Below the pieces are notes generated by a model. The model made no database searches, had not been told where the DNA came from, and saw only the letters and a program-made list of their open reading frames with translations. Positions 7,202 to 15,392 of a stretch of 64,000 nucleotides of DNA are shown here, in pieces. Every line of letters begins with the position of its first letter. Position 1 is the first letter of the stretch. The position numbers were made by a program, and so were the translations under genes. Location of the stretch: contig NZ_FNWJ01000001.1 of the NCBI RefSeq assembly GCF_900108055.1, positions 1,197,071 through 1,261,070 of the forward strand, written 5' to 3'. The DNA is from Thermoleophilum album. GTDB taxonomy: Bacteria; Actinomycetota; Thermoleophilia; Solirubrobacterales; Thermoleophilaceae.

Positions 7202-8671
7202 GTGCGCCGTCGGCTGCTTGCCGCCGCTGCCGTGGGCTCCGCGCTAGCGGGGCTCGCGAGCGCTGCCAGCGCCGCGTCGTCGCTTCCCCAGCTCGCCGCG
7301 ACGGGACCGCTCCCACAGCGCGAGGGCACAGCGGTCAGGGCGCGCCCGATCCGCGCGTTCGCGCCGCCCCGCCATCCGTTCATGGCCCCGAACGGCCGCA
7401 GCAACCTGCACGAGGACGCCTACCAGACGGATGCCTCGCCTAACCCCGGGCCGCTGGGGCCCGAGCTCGACCTGGCACGCCTGACGGTGGGAGGCGAGTG
7501 CGCATCGATCACTTTCGACCGCCGCGGCCGCCTGGTGACCGTGTGCGTCGGTCTCGATCGCCCGCGCCTCAAGCTGATCGAGCCGCGAACGCTGCGTGAG
7601 CTCGGCAATTTCGACCTGCCGCCGCGACCGGCTCGGCCCGGCGCCGACATCTTCACGAACTTTGCCGGCGGCGGCTACTTCTACCTCGATCAACAGGACC
7701 GCGCGGTCGTACCGACCTTCGACCGGCGGATCTTGGTTGTCCGGGAAACCGGCGCGACGGGCGAGCGGGCGTTCGCCGTCGCTGCCGCCTACTCGCTACG
7801 GCGCGTGGTACGCGACGGCGACCAGCTGATCTCGGCCCTGCCCGATTGGCAAGGACGCCTTTGGTTTGCTTCGAAAGGAGGCGTCGTCGGCTACGTCGAG
7901 CGACGCTCGGGGCGCGTGCATGCACGGGCGCTCGGTGAGCCGATCGGCAACTCGTTCGCGGTCGACGAGCACGCCGTCTACGTCGTGACCGACGTTGCGC
8001 TCTACCGCTTCGAGGCGGGCCGCGGGGGCGCTCCCCGCATCGTTTGGCGGGTCCGTTACCGCAACGATGGCCGACGCAAGCCCGGCCAGACCCAAGCGGG
8101 GTCGGGAACCACGCCGACGCTCCTCGGACGCGACCTCGTGGCGATCACCAACAACGCCGATCCGATCGAGGTGGTGGCGCTCAAGCGGGCGCCTCGGGTG
8201 CGCGGACCGCGCGTGGTTTGTCGCGTACCGGTGTTCGCACGCGGCGCGTCGTCGACCGACCAGTCTCTGATCGGCATCGGTCGCTCGCTGATCGTCGAGA
8301 ACAACTACGGCTACTCGCCGTTGGCGGTCAACGGGGGCCGCTCGACGGCGCCGGGGATTTGGCGCATCGATCTCTCACGCCACGGGCGCGGTTGCCGAGT
8401 TGTCTGGCGGGCGCAGATAAGTGCACCGTCGGTGGTGCCGAAGGTGTCGCGGCGCACCGGCCTCGTCTACACGTACGAGAAGCCGCCGCGAGGGGATGGC
8501 CGCGACCCCTGGTACCTCACGGCCATCGACTTCCGCAGTGGCCGCGTCGTCTGGCGGCGCTTGGTCGGCGAGGGGCAAGCCAGCAACAACAACTACGCAC
8601 CGATCACGCTGGCACCCGACGGGACGCTGTACCTCGGGGTGATACCGGGGCTCTTAGCGTTTCGGCAGTAA
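7202..8671 (+). CDS. exported beta-propeller (PQQ-like) protein of unknown function
   Basis: 489 residues. The signal peptide (about 1-25, cleavage near SAASA) is followed by repeated beta-strand units typical of a propeller: DRRGRLVTV, DRRILVVRE, DWQGRLWFASKGGVV, PAPDG-like turns and ITLAPDGTLYLGV at the end. The blades resemble PQQ or quinoprotein repeats, but no cofactor ligands can be named. It probably acts outside the membrane as a binding or enzymatic propeller. GTG start six bases after the cysO stop, so it is likely co-transcribed, although nothing links it to sulfur chemistry. Confidence 0.7.
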   Translation: MRRRLLAAAAVGSALAGLASAASAASSLPQLAATGPLPQREGTAVRARPIRAFAPPRHPFMAPNGRSNLHEDAYQTDASPNPGPLGPELDLARLTVGGECASITFDRRGRLVTVCVGLDRPRLKLIEPRTLRELGNFDLPPRPARPGADIFTNFAGGGYFYLDQQDRAVVPTFDRRILVVRETGATGERAFAVAAAYSLRRVVRDGDQLISALPDWQGRLWFASKGGVVGYVERRSGRVHARALGEPIGNSFAVDEHAVYVVTDVALYRFEAGRGGAPRIVWRVRYRNDGRRKPGQTQAGSGTTPTLLGRDLVAITNNADPIEVVALKRAPRVRGPRVVCRVPVFARGASSTDQSLIGIGRSLIVENNYGYSPLAVNGGRSTAPGIWRIDLSRHGRGCRVVWRAQISAPSVVPKVSRRTGLVYTYEKPPRGDGRDPWYLTAIDFRSGRVVWRRLVGEGQASNNNYAPITLAPDGTLYLGVIPGLLAFRQ

Positions 8672-8700
8672 GCGCGGGGGCGAGTCTGCTCGGGCGGCGT

Positions 8701-9480
8701 TCAGAGATCGCGGAGAACCGTGACAGCCGGGCGTCGGAGCAGTCGCAACGCCAGCGCGCAAGCTGCCCCCAGGGCGGTCGTTACGACGACCGCCACTGCC
8801 GCCAGATAGGGCCAGGGCACTGCGAGCGCGTCGGGCGGCGGATCGAACACTCCGGTCAGCACCTTCACCAGCACCTGCGAAAGGAGCGCGGCGAGAACAG
8901 CACCCGCCGCTAAGCCGCCGAGTGTCACAAGCAGGGCTTCTCCTCACACGAAAGCAGCACTGCGAAGGCCAGTTCGACACGGCTGAGCCCCGACATCTCG
9001 AGAGCCGTCAAGTTCGAGCCGACGACCCGCCGCGACGTTGCATTGTCGGTTACCTGTGCTGCTGCGCCCACCACACGGCGGATCCGTCGTGCCACCAGCG
9101 ACGGGCTAGTCCCGTCGGTGTCCACGAGAAAAGCGCCGACTGCGTCGCTGCCCGTTGCGCGGGCTACGTAGTCGCTCGTTCTACCGTCTTGCAGTCGTAG
9201 ACGGATGCGATCGCCCGGTCGCAGTTGATGGGATCGACCCTGCTGACGCCAGCGACCCTAGCGAGCGCCGCCTCCCGTGCGGCGAGACCCAAAAGGTGCC
9301 TCCGCGAAGTGCCGCGCTTCCATAAAAGGGCGGTGTCACGACGGCAACGATTGGAGCCAGCCCTCGCACTAGTCGTGGAATCGGCCTCGCCCTCGCGCGC
9401 TCTTTGGCGCACGCCGAGGGTGGCGAGCTCGCACTGACGCGGCCGACGCCGCCGGTCTTTACGCTCGAACTGCCCGCCCG
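8701..9480 (-). pseudogene. decayed FtsX/MacB-type ABC permease
   Basis: Read leftward, permease pieces appear in different frames. A piece near 9170-9300 contains AAREAALARVAGVSRVDPI. The next (8925-9125) contains GTSPSLVARRIRRVVGAAAQ and LTALEMSGLSRVELAFAVLL. The last (8701-8928) is VTLGGLAAGAVLAALLSQVL to the C-terminus RRPAVTVLRDL. Between AFAVLL and ALLVTLGG the expected stretch of roughly 30 residues is gone and the frame shifts, so the junction is a deletion. No intact frame joins the parts. The matching ATPase gene is not in the window. Confidence 0.75.
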
Positions 9481-9553
9481 GCGGAGTGTGTGAGGGCGCA
9501 TGCGACGGTTTCGAAGGCGCGCCGGCGTGATCGACCCTTACCCTTGAGCCCGA

Positions 9554-10531
9554 ATGACTCATACGCGCTTGGAGTCGCGCCCCTGCGGGGGCAAGTACGG
9601 CGACCTCGTCGAGGCGATCGGCAACACGCCGCTGGTCGAACTGAAGACGCTGTCCCCGAAGCCGGGGGTGCGCATTTGGGCGAAGCTCGAGAGCGCCAAT
9701 CCGACCGGATCGGTCAAGGATCGAGTGGCGCGCTCGTTGATCGCGGACGCCGAGGAGAAAGGGCTCATCGGTCCCGGCCAGGTGGTGCTGGAGCCGACCT
9801 CCGGTAACACCGGCATCGCCCTCGCGATGATCTGCCGCCGCAAGGGCTACCCGCTGAAGGTCGTGATGCCCGACAACGTGACGCCCGAGCGCACCGAGCT
9901 CCTGCGCATGTACGGCGCCGAGATCGTCTACTCACCGGGCGAGCAGGGCTCGAACGGGGCGGTGGCTTTGGCGCTCGAGATGGCGGAGTCCGATCCCCGC
10001 TACTACATGCCTTACCAGTACGGCAACCCTGCGAACCCCGCCGCCCACTACAACGGCACAGCGGTCGAGATCCTCGAAGAGCTCGACGAGGTCGCGGCGT
10101 TCGTGGCCGGACTCGGCACCGGAGGCACCCTCATGGGTTGCGGGCGACGGCTCAAAGAGGCGAATCCGAAGACGCTGGTGGTGGCGGCCGAACCGCTGCA
10201 AGGCGAGCTCGTCCAGGGGCTGCGCTCGCTCGAGGACGGCTACATCCCGCCGATCATCGACCTCTCACTGATCGATCGCAAGATCTTCGTTTCGAACCGC
10301 GACGCGGTGGTGTGGACGCGCAAGCTGCTCGAGGAGGAGGGCCTCTTCTGTGGTGTCTCGACGGGCGCGATCGCGGCGATCGCCGTGCGCGTAGCACGGG
10401 AACTGGACGAAGGAAACGTCGTCTTCGTGGCGCCCGACGGCGGCTGGAAGTACTTGAGCTCCGGCGTTTACACGAAGAGCATCGAGGAGCTCGAACGCGA
10501 GGGCGTGTTCGAGCGCGCTTCGTTCTGGTAG
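9554..10531 (+). CDS. cysM: cysteine synthase, CysM type (CysO-dependent family)
   Basis: 325 residues, fold type II PLP enzyme. The PLP lysine is in NPTGSVKDR, the phosphate or substrate loop is TSGNTG, and the PLP phosphate loop is GLGTGGTLMG. It resembles the mycobacterial CysM that uses O-phosphoserine and CysO thiocarboxylate rather than O-acetylserine and sulfide. The C-terminal region ending EGVFERASFW is consistent with the C-terminal tail of that subgroup. The presence of a CysO-like carrier and a Mec-like protease in the same 7 kb supports this. An O-acetylserine enzyme (CysK) cannot be ruled out by motif reading alone. Confidence 0.88.
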   Translation: MTHTRLESRPCGGKYGDLVEAIGNTPLVELKTLSPKPGVRIWAKLESANPTGSVKDRVARSLIADAEEKGLIGPGQVVLEPTSGNTGIALAMICRRKGYPLKVVMPDNVTPERTELLRMYGAEIVYSPGEQGSNGAVALALEMAESDPRYYMPYQYGNPANPAAHYNGTAVEILEELDEVAAFVAGLGTGGTLMGCGRRLKEANPKTLVVAAEPLQGELVQGLRSLEDGYIPPIIDLSLIDRKIFVSNRDAVVWTRKLLEEEGLFCGVSTGAIAAIAVRVARELDEGNVVFVAPDGGWKYLSSGVYTKSIEELEREGVFERASFW

Positions 10532-10542
10532 AAGCCGTTCGC

Positions 10543-10584
10543 GACGCCGCGTGCGCGCACCTGGACGCCGCGTGCGCGTGCCTG
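10543..10584. repeat. two 21-bp tandem repeats after the cysM stop
   Basis: Units 10543-10563 and 10564-10584 begin GACGCCGCGTGCGCG and differ at two positions. The repeat starts 12 bases past the stop codon and lies between convergent cysM and tatA. Confidence 0.8.
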
Positions 10585-10601
10585 CTCGCGGCCGCGTGCG
10601 A

Positions 10602-10847
10602 TCAGGGCTGCGCCTCGTCGTAGACGCCTTCGTGCCGCTCGCCGGTCTCGCGCTTGGCAGCGGTCCGCTCGCGCTGTTCGGGGGGCGCCACCTCGCCGTG
10701 CTCCTGGTCGCGCCCGTGGAGGGCGTCGCGGAACCCTCGTATCCCTTGACCGAGTGCCCTCCCGGCCTCCGGTAGTCGGCGCGGCCCGAGCACGATCAGC
10801 GCGATCACCGCGACCAGGACCAGCTCGAGAGGACCGACGTTCGGCAT
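10602..10847 (-). CDS. tatA: Sec-independent translocase subunit TatA
   Basis: 81 residues. There is one N-terminal membrane helix (about 4-20, LELVLVAVIALIVLGPRRLP), then the Tat hinge and amphipathic helix GRALGQGIRGFRDAL and a charged tail. TatA oligomers form the pore for folded twin-arginine proteins. ATG at 10847 is preferred; a GTG two codons upstream is possible. The two genes immediately upstream on this strand encode ferritin-like proteins with export signals, at least one a clear twin-arginine type, so the group may be a small Tat operon. TatB is an alternative name, but the short tail favours TatA. Confidence 0.85.
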   Translation of the reverse strand: MPNVGPLELVLVAVIALIVLGPRRLPEAGRALGQGIRGFRDALHGRDQEHGEVAPPEQRERTAAKRETGERHEGVYDEAQP

Positions 10848-10870
10848 CGCCACGCAGAGTAGCTGGTTGC

Positions 10871-11431
10871 CTATCGGTCAGCCGGTGGCCACGCCGGCAG
10901 CTCGATGCCGCGCGCGCGCTCGACCAGTGCAAGCTGCTGAGCGTCAGCGCAGGCAGCGCTCGCGATCGGCACCAGGAAGACGTCGTCGTCGAGCGCCACA
11001 ACCAGCTCTTCGTAGCCCGAGAGCGCCGCGCGCTCGAGACGCGCGACCGCCGCGAGCCATTGATCGCGTGCCTGTGGGACGCGGGGGGCAGGTGCCGGCT
11101 GTGCCGGCTCGCCGCCCAGGCGTCGCAGCAAACGCTCGAGGCGCTGTACGTGGGCAAGCTCGACCGCCACCATCTGGTCGGCGTCGAGCGGTACCGTCCG
11201 CGGTGTCGAGCGGTAGTGCGCAAGCGCTGCGCGCTCCACAGCGAGGAGTCGGCGTGCGCGCGTGAGTTGCTGGGCGCGGGGAGCTCCTGCAACCGGTCGC
11301 GCGCGCGCGATCGGTGCGGCGGTCAAGAACGCCGATGCGGCAGCGGTGGCGACGCCGATCGCGCGGCGTCGCGTTGTTCGTCGGGCGCTTTCAGCGCCAG
11401 CGCCGCGATGCCCGCTCGGGAGCTGCTTCAC
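10871..11431 (-). CDS. exported ferritin-like-fold protein
   Basis: 186 residues. The start is arginine-rich (RRTTRRRAIGVA) followed by a short hydrophobic stretch, a plausible twin-arginine or Sec signal. The mature part is two long helical pairs: LLAVERAALAHYRS, VAVELAHVQRLERLLRRLGG, WLAAVARLERAALSGYEELV and ADAQQLALVERARGIELP. Glu and His occur at the spacing of the ferritin-like/DUF4439 fold. Metal-site residues are only partly recognisable. It overlaps the upstream related gene by 4 bases, so the two are probably co-translated and may form a heteromer. Function unknown. Confidence 0.6.
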   Translation of the reverse strand: MKQLPSGHRGAGAESARRTTRRRAIGVATAAASAFLTAAPIARARPVAGAPRAQQLTRARRLLAVERAALAHYRSTPRTVPLDADQMVAVELAHVQRLERLLRRLGGEPAQPAPAPRVPQARDQWLAAVARLERAALSGYEELVVALDDDVFLVPIASAACADAQQLALVERARGIELPAWPPADR

Positions 11432-12102
11432 GAACGGGGTCTCCCGGTCACGAAAGCCCGCTCTGGAGCCCGCTCCCCGCGCAACGAGGCGATCAGCATG
11501 CCGTGGGCGGCGTGCGCGTAGGCCAGGCGCAGAATGCCCGAGCGTAGCTCGGGTGCGCTAATGCGGGCGAAGGCAAGGAGGTGCGTGCGCACCTCCAGAT
11601 CTTCGGCGTCGCGCAGCAAGCGCAGTGCGTCCTCGCGGTTGGCGAGCACCGGCAGCTGAGCGTCGTACTCGGCGGCCAGCAAAGGCCGCGGCGGCCGCCG
11701 TCCGAGGCGTTTGATCAGCTCGCCGAGTTGTGCCGCCTGCTCCGCTTCCTGAGCCCGGATCGAAGCGGCTAACGCGCGCTCGCGCGCGGAGAGGAGAGCG
11801 GCAGCCCGCAGATAGGCGTGGCGCACCTGGTAGACGACCTCGAGCGCCTGGGCCAACAGCGCTGCGTCGGCGCGAGGATCGCGCACGAAGCGCGTGCCGC
11901 AGCCTGCCGTGAGCGGCACGAGTCCGAGCGCGGCGAGACCCGCAAGCGAGCCGGGGAGGGCGCCGCGCAGCAGGTCGCGCCGCCGCAAGCCCGAGGTCGG
12001 GGCGGCCAGCGATGCCGCCGCTTCCGCGGGCGCGCCGCTCGCTTGCGCTGTGCTTTGCACGCGCGGCAGGCTAGTCGGCGCGGGCTGCTGCTTATTCCCC
12101 AA
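11428..12102 (-). CDS. exported ferritin-like-fold protein with twin-arginine signal and lipobox
   Basis: 224 residues. The signal GLRRRDLLRGALPGSLAG is a twin-arginine type and runs into LTAGC, a lipobox, so the product is probably a Tat-exported lipoprotein anchored on the outer face. The rest is a four-helix bundle: ALEVVYQVRHAYLRAAALLS, REDALRLLRDAEDLEVRTH and LRLAYAHAAHGMLIA, with Glu/His pairs in ferritin-like spacing. TTG start at 12102; a GTG at 12060 is equally possible and keeps the signal intact. Paired with the next gene by a 4-base overlap and with tatA downstream. Its substrate is unknown. Confidence 0.65.
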   Translation of the reverse strand: MGNKQQPAPTSLPRVQSTAQASGAPAEAAASLAAPTSGLRRRDLLRGALPGSLAGLAALGLVPLTAGCGTRFVRDPRADAALLAQALEVVYQVRHAYLRAAALLSARERALAASIRAQEAEQAAQLGELIKRLGRRPPRPLLAAEYDAQLPVLANREDALRLLRDAEDLEVRTHLLAFARISAPELRSGILRLAYAHAAHGMLIASLRGERAPERAFVTGRPRS

Positions 12103-12118
12103 TAGGCTTCGCGTAGCG

Positions 12119-12517
12119 ATGCTTCGAATGACACGCGCTCAGTGGCAGGCGCTGGTCGACCACGCGCGGCGCGAGGCACCGAATGAGTGCTGCGGCTACA
12201 TGCGCCTACTCGACGGCCGGGTCGATGAGGTCTTTCCGGCCGAGAACATTCGTCGCTCCCCGTACGGCTACGAGCTCGGCTTCGAGGCGTTGATGGCTGC
12301 CAACGACCTCGAGGACGCCGGCTACGGGGTCGCGATCTACCACTCTCACCCGCGCAGCCCCGCGCAACCTTCGCAGACCGACATCAACCTCGCGAACTAC
12401 CCGGATTGGCTGCAGGTGATCGTGTCGCTGGCCGACCCTGATCGCCCGCAGGTACGCGCCTTCTGGATAGTCGATGGCCAGGTTCGCGAGGAGCCGATCG
12501 AGGTCGAGGACGGCTGA
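12119..12517 (+). CDS. mec: JAMM/MPN+ metalloprotease, Mec-like
   Basis: 132 residues, essentially one MPN+ domain. The JAMM motif is complete: glutamate in PNECCGY, zinc histidines in HSHPRSP, then SQTD with serine and aspartate. Bacterial members release cysteine from the CysO-cysteine adduct or trim carrier C-termini. With moeZ, cysO and cysM in the same region this is the likely protease of that pathway, and it is also the best candidate for removing the extra residues of the CysO-like protein. ATG at 12119; a second ATG at 12128 could be the start. Divergent from the ferritin-like genes, with a 16-base gap. Confidence 0.85.
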   Translation: MLRMTRAQWQALVDHARREAPNECCGYMRLLDGRVDEVFPAENIRRSPYGYELGFEALMAANDLEDAGYGVAIYHSHPRSPAQPSQTDINLANYPDWLQVIVSLADPDRPQVRAFWIVDGQVREEPIEVEDG

Positions 12518-12520
12518 GGT

Positions 12521-13141
12521 GTGGCAGTGAGGCTTCGCCGCGGCAAGCCTGCTGCCGAGGCGAAAGCCGTGTGTCCGCTCTGCGCGCGCTCGCACCGACC
12601 GCAGGAGCGCTTTTGCCGGGTCTGTGGCGTGCCGCTGCGCCCGCCGGCGGGTAGCTACCTTGCCGACCCAACTTTCGACGAGCCCGCGTGGCGGCGCCGG
12701 CTCCGGCAGCGCGCAAGGCTGCTCGACCCGCGGCTCGCCGAAGGCGAACCAGTGCCCGTTGCCGGCGCACAGAACGAAGCGGAAGCCGAGCTCCTACAAG
12801 GGCTCCTCCTCGAGGAGGGGATACCAAGCCTGATTCGCCGGCCACGTGGCTTCGATGTCCCCGACTTCCTCGCCGGCGGCCCACGCGAGCTGCTGGTCCC
12901 AGCGGCCGCTGTTGAACGGGCGCGGGAGATTCTCGCCGCCGGGACGGGCGCGTTCGCCGAAGCCGAAGCTGGTAGGTGCGAGGGAAGGGGCGCAGAGTCG
13001 TTGGCGGATCCCGGCGAGGGCCTATCGGCCGCGCCGCGGTGGTTCCGTGACCTCGGCCTGCGGCTGCTCGCCCTCGCGCTCGTCGCGCTGCTTGCGGTCG
13101 CGTCCTTCGGAAAGGCGCTCGCCGAGCTCCTAGGCCGGTAA
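12521..13141 (+). CDS. zinc-ribbon and DUF2007-like protein with C-terminal membrane helix
   Basis: 206 residues. Two CxxC pairs (CPLCARS and CRVCGVP) form a zinc ribbon at about 18-36. A middle domain, VAGAQNEAEAELLQGLLLEEG to LLVPAAAVERAREIL, matches the DUF2007/putative signal-transducing fold. A low-complexity linker leads to a single hydrophobic segment (about 180-198) at the C-terminus, so it is probably tail-anchored with the domains in the cytoplasm. It starts 4 bases after the mec stop and is probably co-transcribed. Function not known. Confidence 0.65.
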   Translation: MAVRLRRGKPAAEAKAVCPLCARSHRPQERFCRVCGVPLRPPAGSYLADPTFDEPAWRRRLRQRARLLDPRLAEGEPVPVAGAQNEAEAELLQGLLLEEGIPSLIRRPRGFDVPDFLAGGPRELLVPAAAVERAREILAAGTGAFAEAEAGRCEGRGAESLADPGEGLSAAPRWFRDLGLRLLALALVALLAVASFGKALAELLGR

Positions 13142-13332
13142 GGAGCCGCGAGCCGGCGACAGCTCCGAGCCGACAGCTCCTAGCCGACGACCCGACGACT
13201 GATCGCCCGCCCGCGCGCATGCGTATCAACCTTCGTCGGACGCGTCCGATGTAAAGGCGCAGGGGGCCTCAGCGGTCGGCGACGGCACGGGCCGAGCCGC
13301 TCGCTGTGTTCCCCGCCACCAAGCGAGCCACG

Positions 13333-14100
13333 ATGAGCAGGGGCAACGAGCGAGACGAGGCGCGCGCCGTACGGGGGCCTGGGCGCCGCCCACGCCTGTT
13401 CGCCGCACTGGCGAGCGCGGTGGCGATCGTCGCGGTCTCGCTGACCGTTCTCGGTGTGGGTGCTGACGCCGGTGGTGGTCCCGAGGTCAAGCCGTACCAG
13501 GCCCGCCGGGCGCTCTCCAACGCCCTCCATCAGTGGACGCAGGTGGCTCCCGTGATCGACTGGCGCAAAGGTCCCGTCGGCTTGCTCTCGCCGGCCGAAG
13601 CACCGACTGCGCTGGTCGTCGAGACGTTGCCTCCGGGTCGTGGTTACTGCCAGCTCTTCGCGGGTGACGAGCGCGATCGCGTGACGACGATGCTCTCGCG
13701 CTGGCTCGACGCGCTGCGCGCCGCCGGCTACCAACCTTCATCGCAAGCCAGCGACTGCGAAGGGTTGGCGGCCGAGATCGGCCGTGCGCACCTGTGGGCG
13801 CGCAGCGTCCTGCGACTGCAGCCGTTCGAGTACGTCGGCCTCAAGCGCGCGCTCGAGGACGAGCACGCCAGCTTCTTCCCGTTCCTGCGGGGGGCCGTGT
13901 GGCAACGCGGACGCCTGCGGCGTGAGGGGGCGACCTGGGCTCTCAAGGGCGTTTGGAGCGTCGCCTACAAGGGCGGGCGCAAGAACTTCTCGAGCAGGCG
14001 CACGGTGACGCTCGCTGCACGCTTCCGAATGCGCTCGGTGACGAGCGCCCAGATCACTTCACTGACCGTGCGTGAGATCCGGAGGTACCGCTTCCGATGA
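13333..14100 (+). CDS. exported or membrane-anchored protein of unknown function
   Basis: 255 residues from ATG 13333; an in-frame GTG at 13306 would add nine. After a basic N-terminus there is one hydrophobic segment (about 21-42), either an uncleaved anchor or a signal. The mature region is mostly helical and contains two cysteines (YCQLF, SDCEGL) that may form a disulfide. The C-terminal half, YKGGRKNFSSRRTVTLAARF, is basic and beta-rich. I do not recognise a family. The stop overlaps the start of the GH6 gene by 4 bases (ATGA), which suggests a shared job at the cell surface. Confidence 0.55.
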   Translation: MSRGNERDEARAVRGPGRRPRLFAALASAVAIVAVSLTVLGVGADAGGGPEVKPYQARRALSNALHQWTQVAPVIDWRKGPVGLLSPAEAPTALVVETLPPGRGYCQLFAGDERDRVTTMLSRWLDALRAAGYQPSSQASDCEGLAAEIGRAHLWARSVLRLQPFEYVGLKRALEDEHASFFPFLRGAVWQRGRLRREGATWALKGVWSVAYKGGRKNFSSRRTVTLAARFRMRSVTSAQITSLTVREIRRYRFR

Positions 14101-15293
14101 GGCTTGGCGGGTTCAAGGCGGCGCTCGCGGGCGCGCTCGCGGCGGCTCTGCTCGTACCGGCCGCGGCGGCCGCGTACGTCGAGGGACTCCCGGATTCCGC
14201 TCTCGGCGCCGCACCCGATGTGCGGCCCGTGTTCGGCCAACCGGCCGTGCCGCCGGTGCCTGCGCTGCGCGACTGCGTGCCGGCCGGTTACCCGCGCGCC
14301 GACAACGGTCGCGATCCCCGCGGGCTCGACCCACGTAGCCCCAATCCACTGGCGGGTCTGCGCTTCTTCGTGGATCCGACCGAGCCCGCCTTCCAGGAGT
14401 ACGCCGAGGCGTGGCGGGAGGGTCGGGCCGAACGCGCGCGTCTACTGGCCCGCATCGCGTACGTGCCGAGGGCTCGCTGGATGGGCCGTTTCACGCGCCC
14501 GAACATGAAAAAGAAGATCCGCGACTTCCTCGAATGCGTCGCCGCGATCCAGCCTGGGACGGTGCCGATCATCGTTGTGATGCGCCATCAGGGCAAGCAG
14601 TGTTCGGACACCTACGACGGTGGCGGCCCGGCCGAGGACGCGCGCACCAAAGCGTGGTGGGACGACTTCGTCGAGGTCGTCGGTGACGCACGCGTGGTGA
14701 TCGGCTTCGAGCCGGACTCGATCGGAACCATCGAGTGCCTAGCGCCGAGCCGGCGGATGGCGCGCCTGCAGCTCTTGCGCTACGGCGTCCAGAAGCTGTC
14801 GCAGCTACCGAACGCGACCGTCTACTTGGAGGCGGAGGCCGCCGACTGGCAAGACCCCGAGCTGGTCGCCGAGAAGTTGCGCATCGCAGGCATCCAGTAC
14901 GCGCGCGGCTTCATGCTCAACGTCACGCACTACGAGTGGCCGCTCAACAACATCCGTTACGGCTGGGAAATCTCCAGGCTCGTCGGCAACAAGCCGTTCA
15001 TCATCAACACTGGCTCGACTGGTCGCGGCCCCTACCAGTACTACCGCCGGGTGGAGGGGCGCCTCAAGCGCTTCGTCACCTGGTGCAACCCACCACGCCG
15101 CGGGCTCGGTGTGCCGACCACCGCCGACACCGGCTTCGCACGCGTGGACGCCTTCGTCTGGCTCGACCGCCCAGGCCTCTCCGACGGCACTTGCAACGGC
15201 GGTCCGCCGGTCGGCGAGTGGTGGGACGAGCGGGCGATCGATCTCGCGCGGCGGGCCACCACCTGGCTGTACTACCCGCAGCGCTTCTTCTAG
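14097..15293 (+). CDS. secreted glycoside hydrolase family 6 (cellulase-like)
   Basis: 398 residues. The signal peptide (about 1-26, ending AAAAAY) is followed by a GH6 domain: LAGLRFFVDP, IIVVMRHQGKQCS then DTYDGGG, the general-acid region GFEPDSIGT, WCNPPRRGLG, and the C-terminal block DAFVWLDRPGLSDGTCNG with PPVGEWW. GH6 enzymes are inverting endoglucanases or cellobiohydrolases; the aspartates in EPDSIG and in the QCSDTYDGG loop are the expected catalytic ones. There is no carbohydrate-binding module or linker, unlike most secreted cellulases, so it may act on a cell-surface or self polysaccharide. Translationally coupled to the unknown exported protein upstream. Confidence 0.85.
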   Translation: MRLGGFKAALAGALAAALLVPAAAAAYVEGLPDSALGAAPDVRPVFGQPAVPPVPALRDCVPAGYPRADNGRDPRGLDPRSPNPLAGLRFFVDPTEPAFQEYAEAWREGRAERARLLARIAYVPRARWMGRFTRPNMKKKIRDFLECVAAIQPGTVPIIVVMRHQGKQCSDTYDGGGPAEDARTKAWWDDFVEVVGDARVVIGFEPDSIGTIECLAPSRRMARLQLLRYGVQKLSQLPNATVYLEAEAADWQDPELVAEKLRIAGIQYARGFMLNVTHYEWPLNNIRYGWEISRLVGNKPFIINTGSTGRGPYQYYRRVEGRLKRFVTWCNPPRRGLGVPTTADTGFARVDAFVWLDRPGLSDGTCNGGPPVGEWWDERAIDLARRATTWLYYPQRFF

Positions 15294-15392
15294 GTTCTCG
15301 CCGCCAGCGCGGAGCGCTGCCGGCTTCGGTCGCCGGTGCGCGAACACAAGCGAGGGACGGTGCCGTGCCGCCACGGGCGGTACGGTTCGGAC

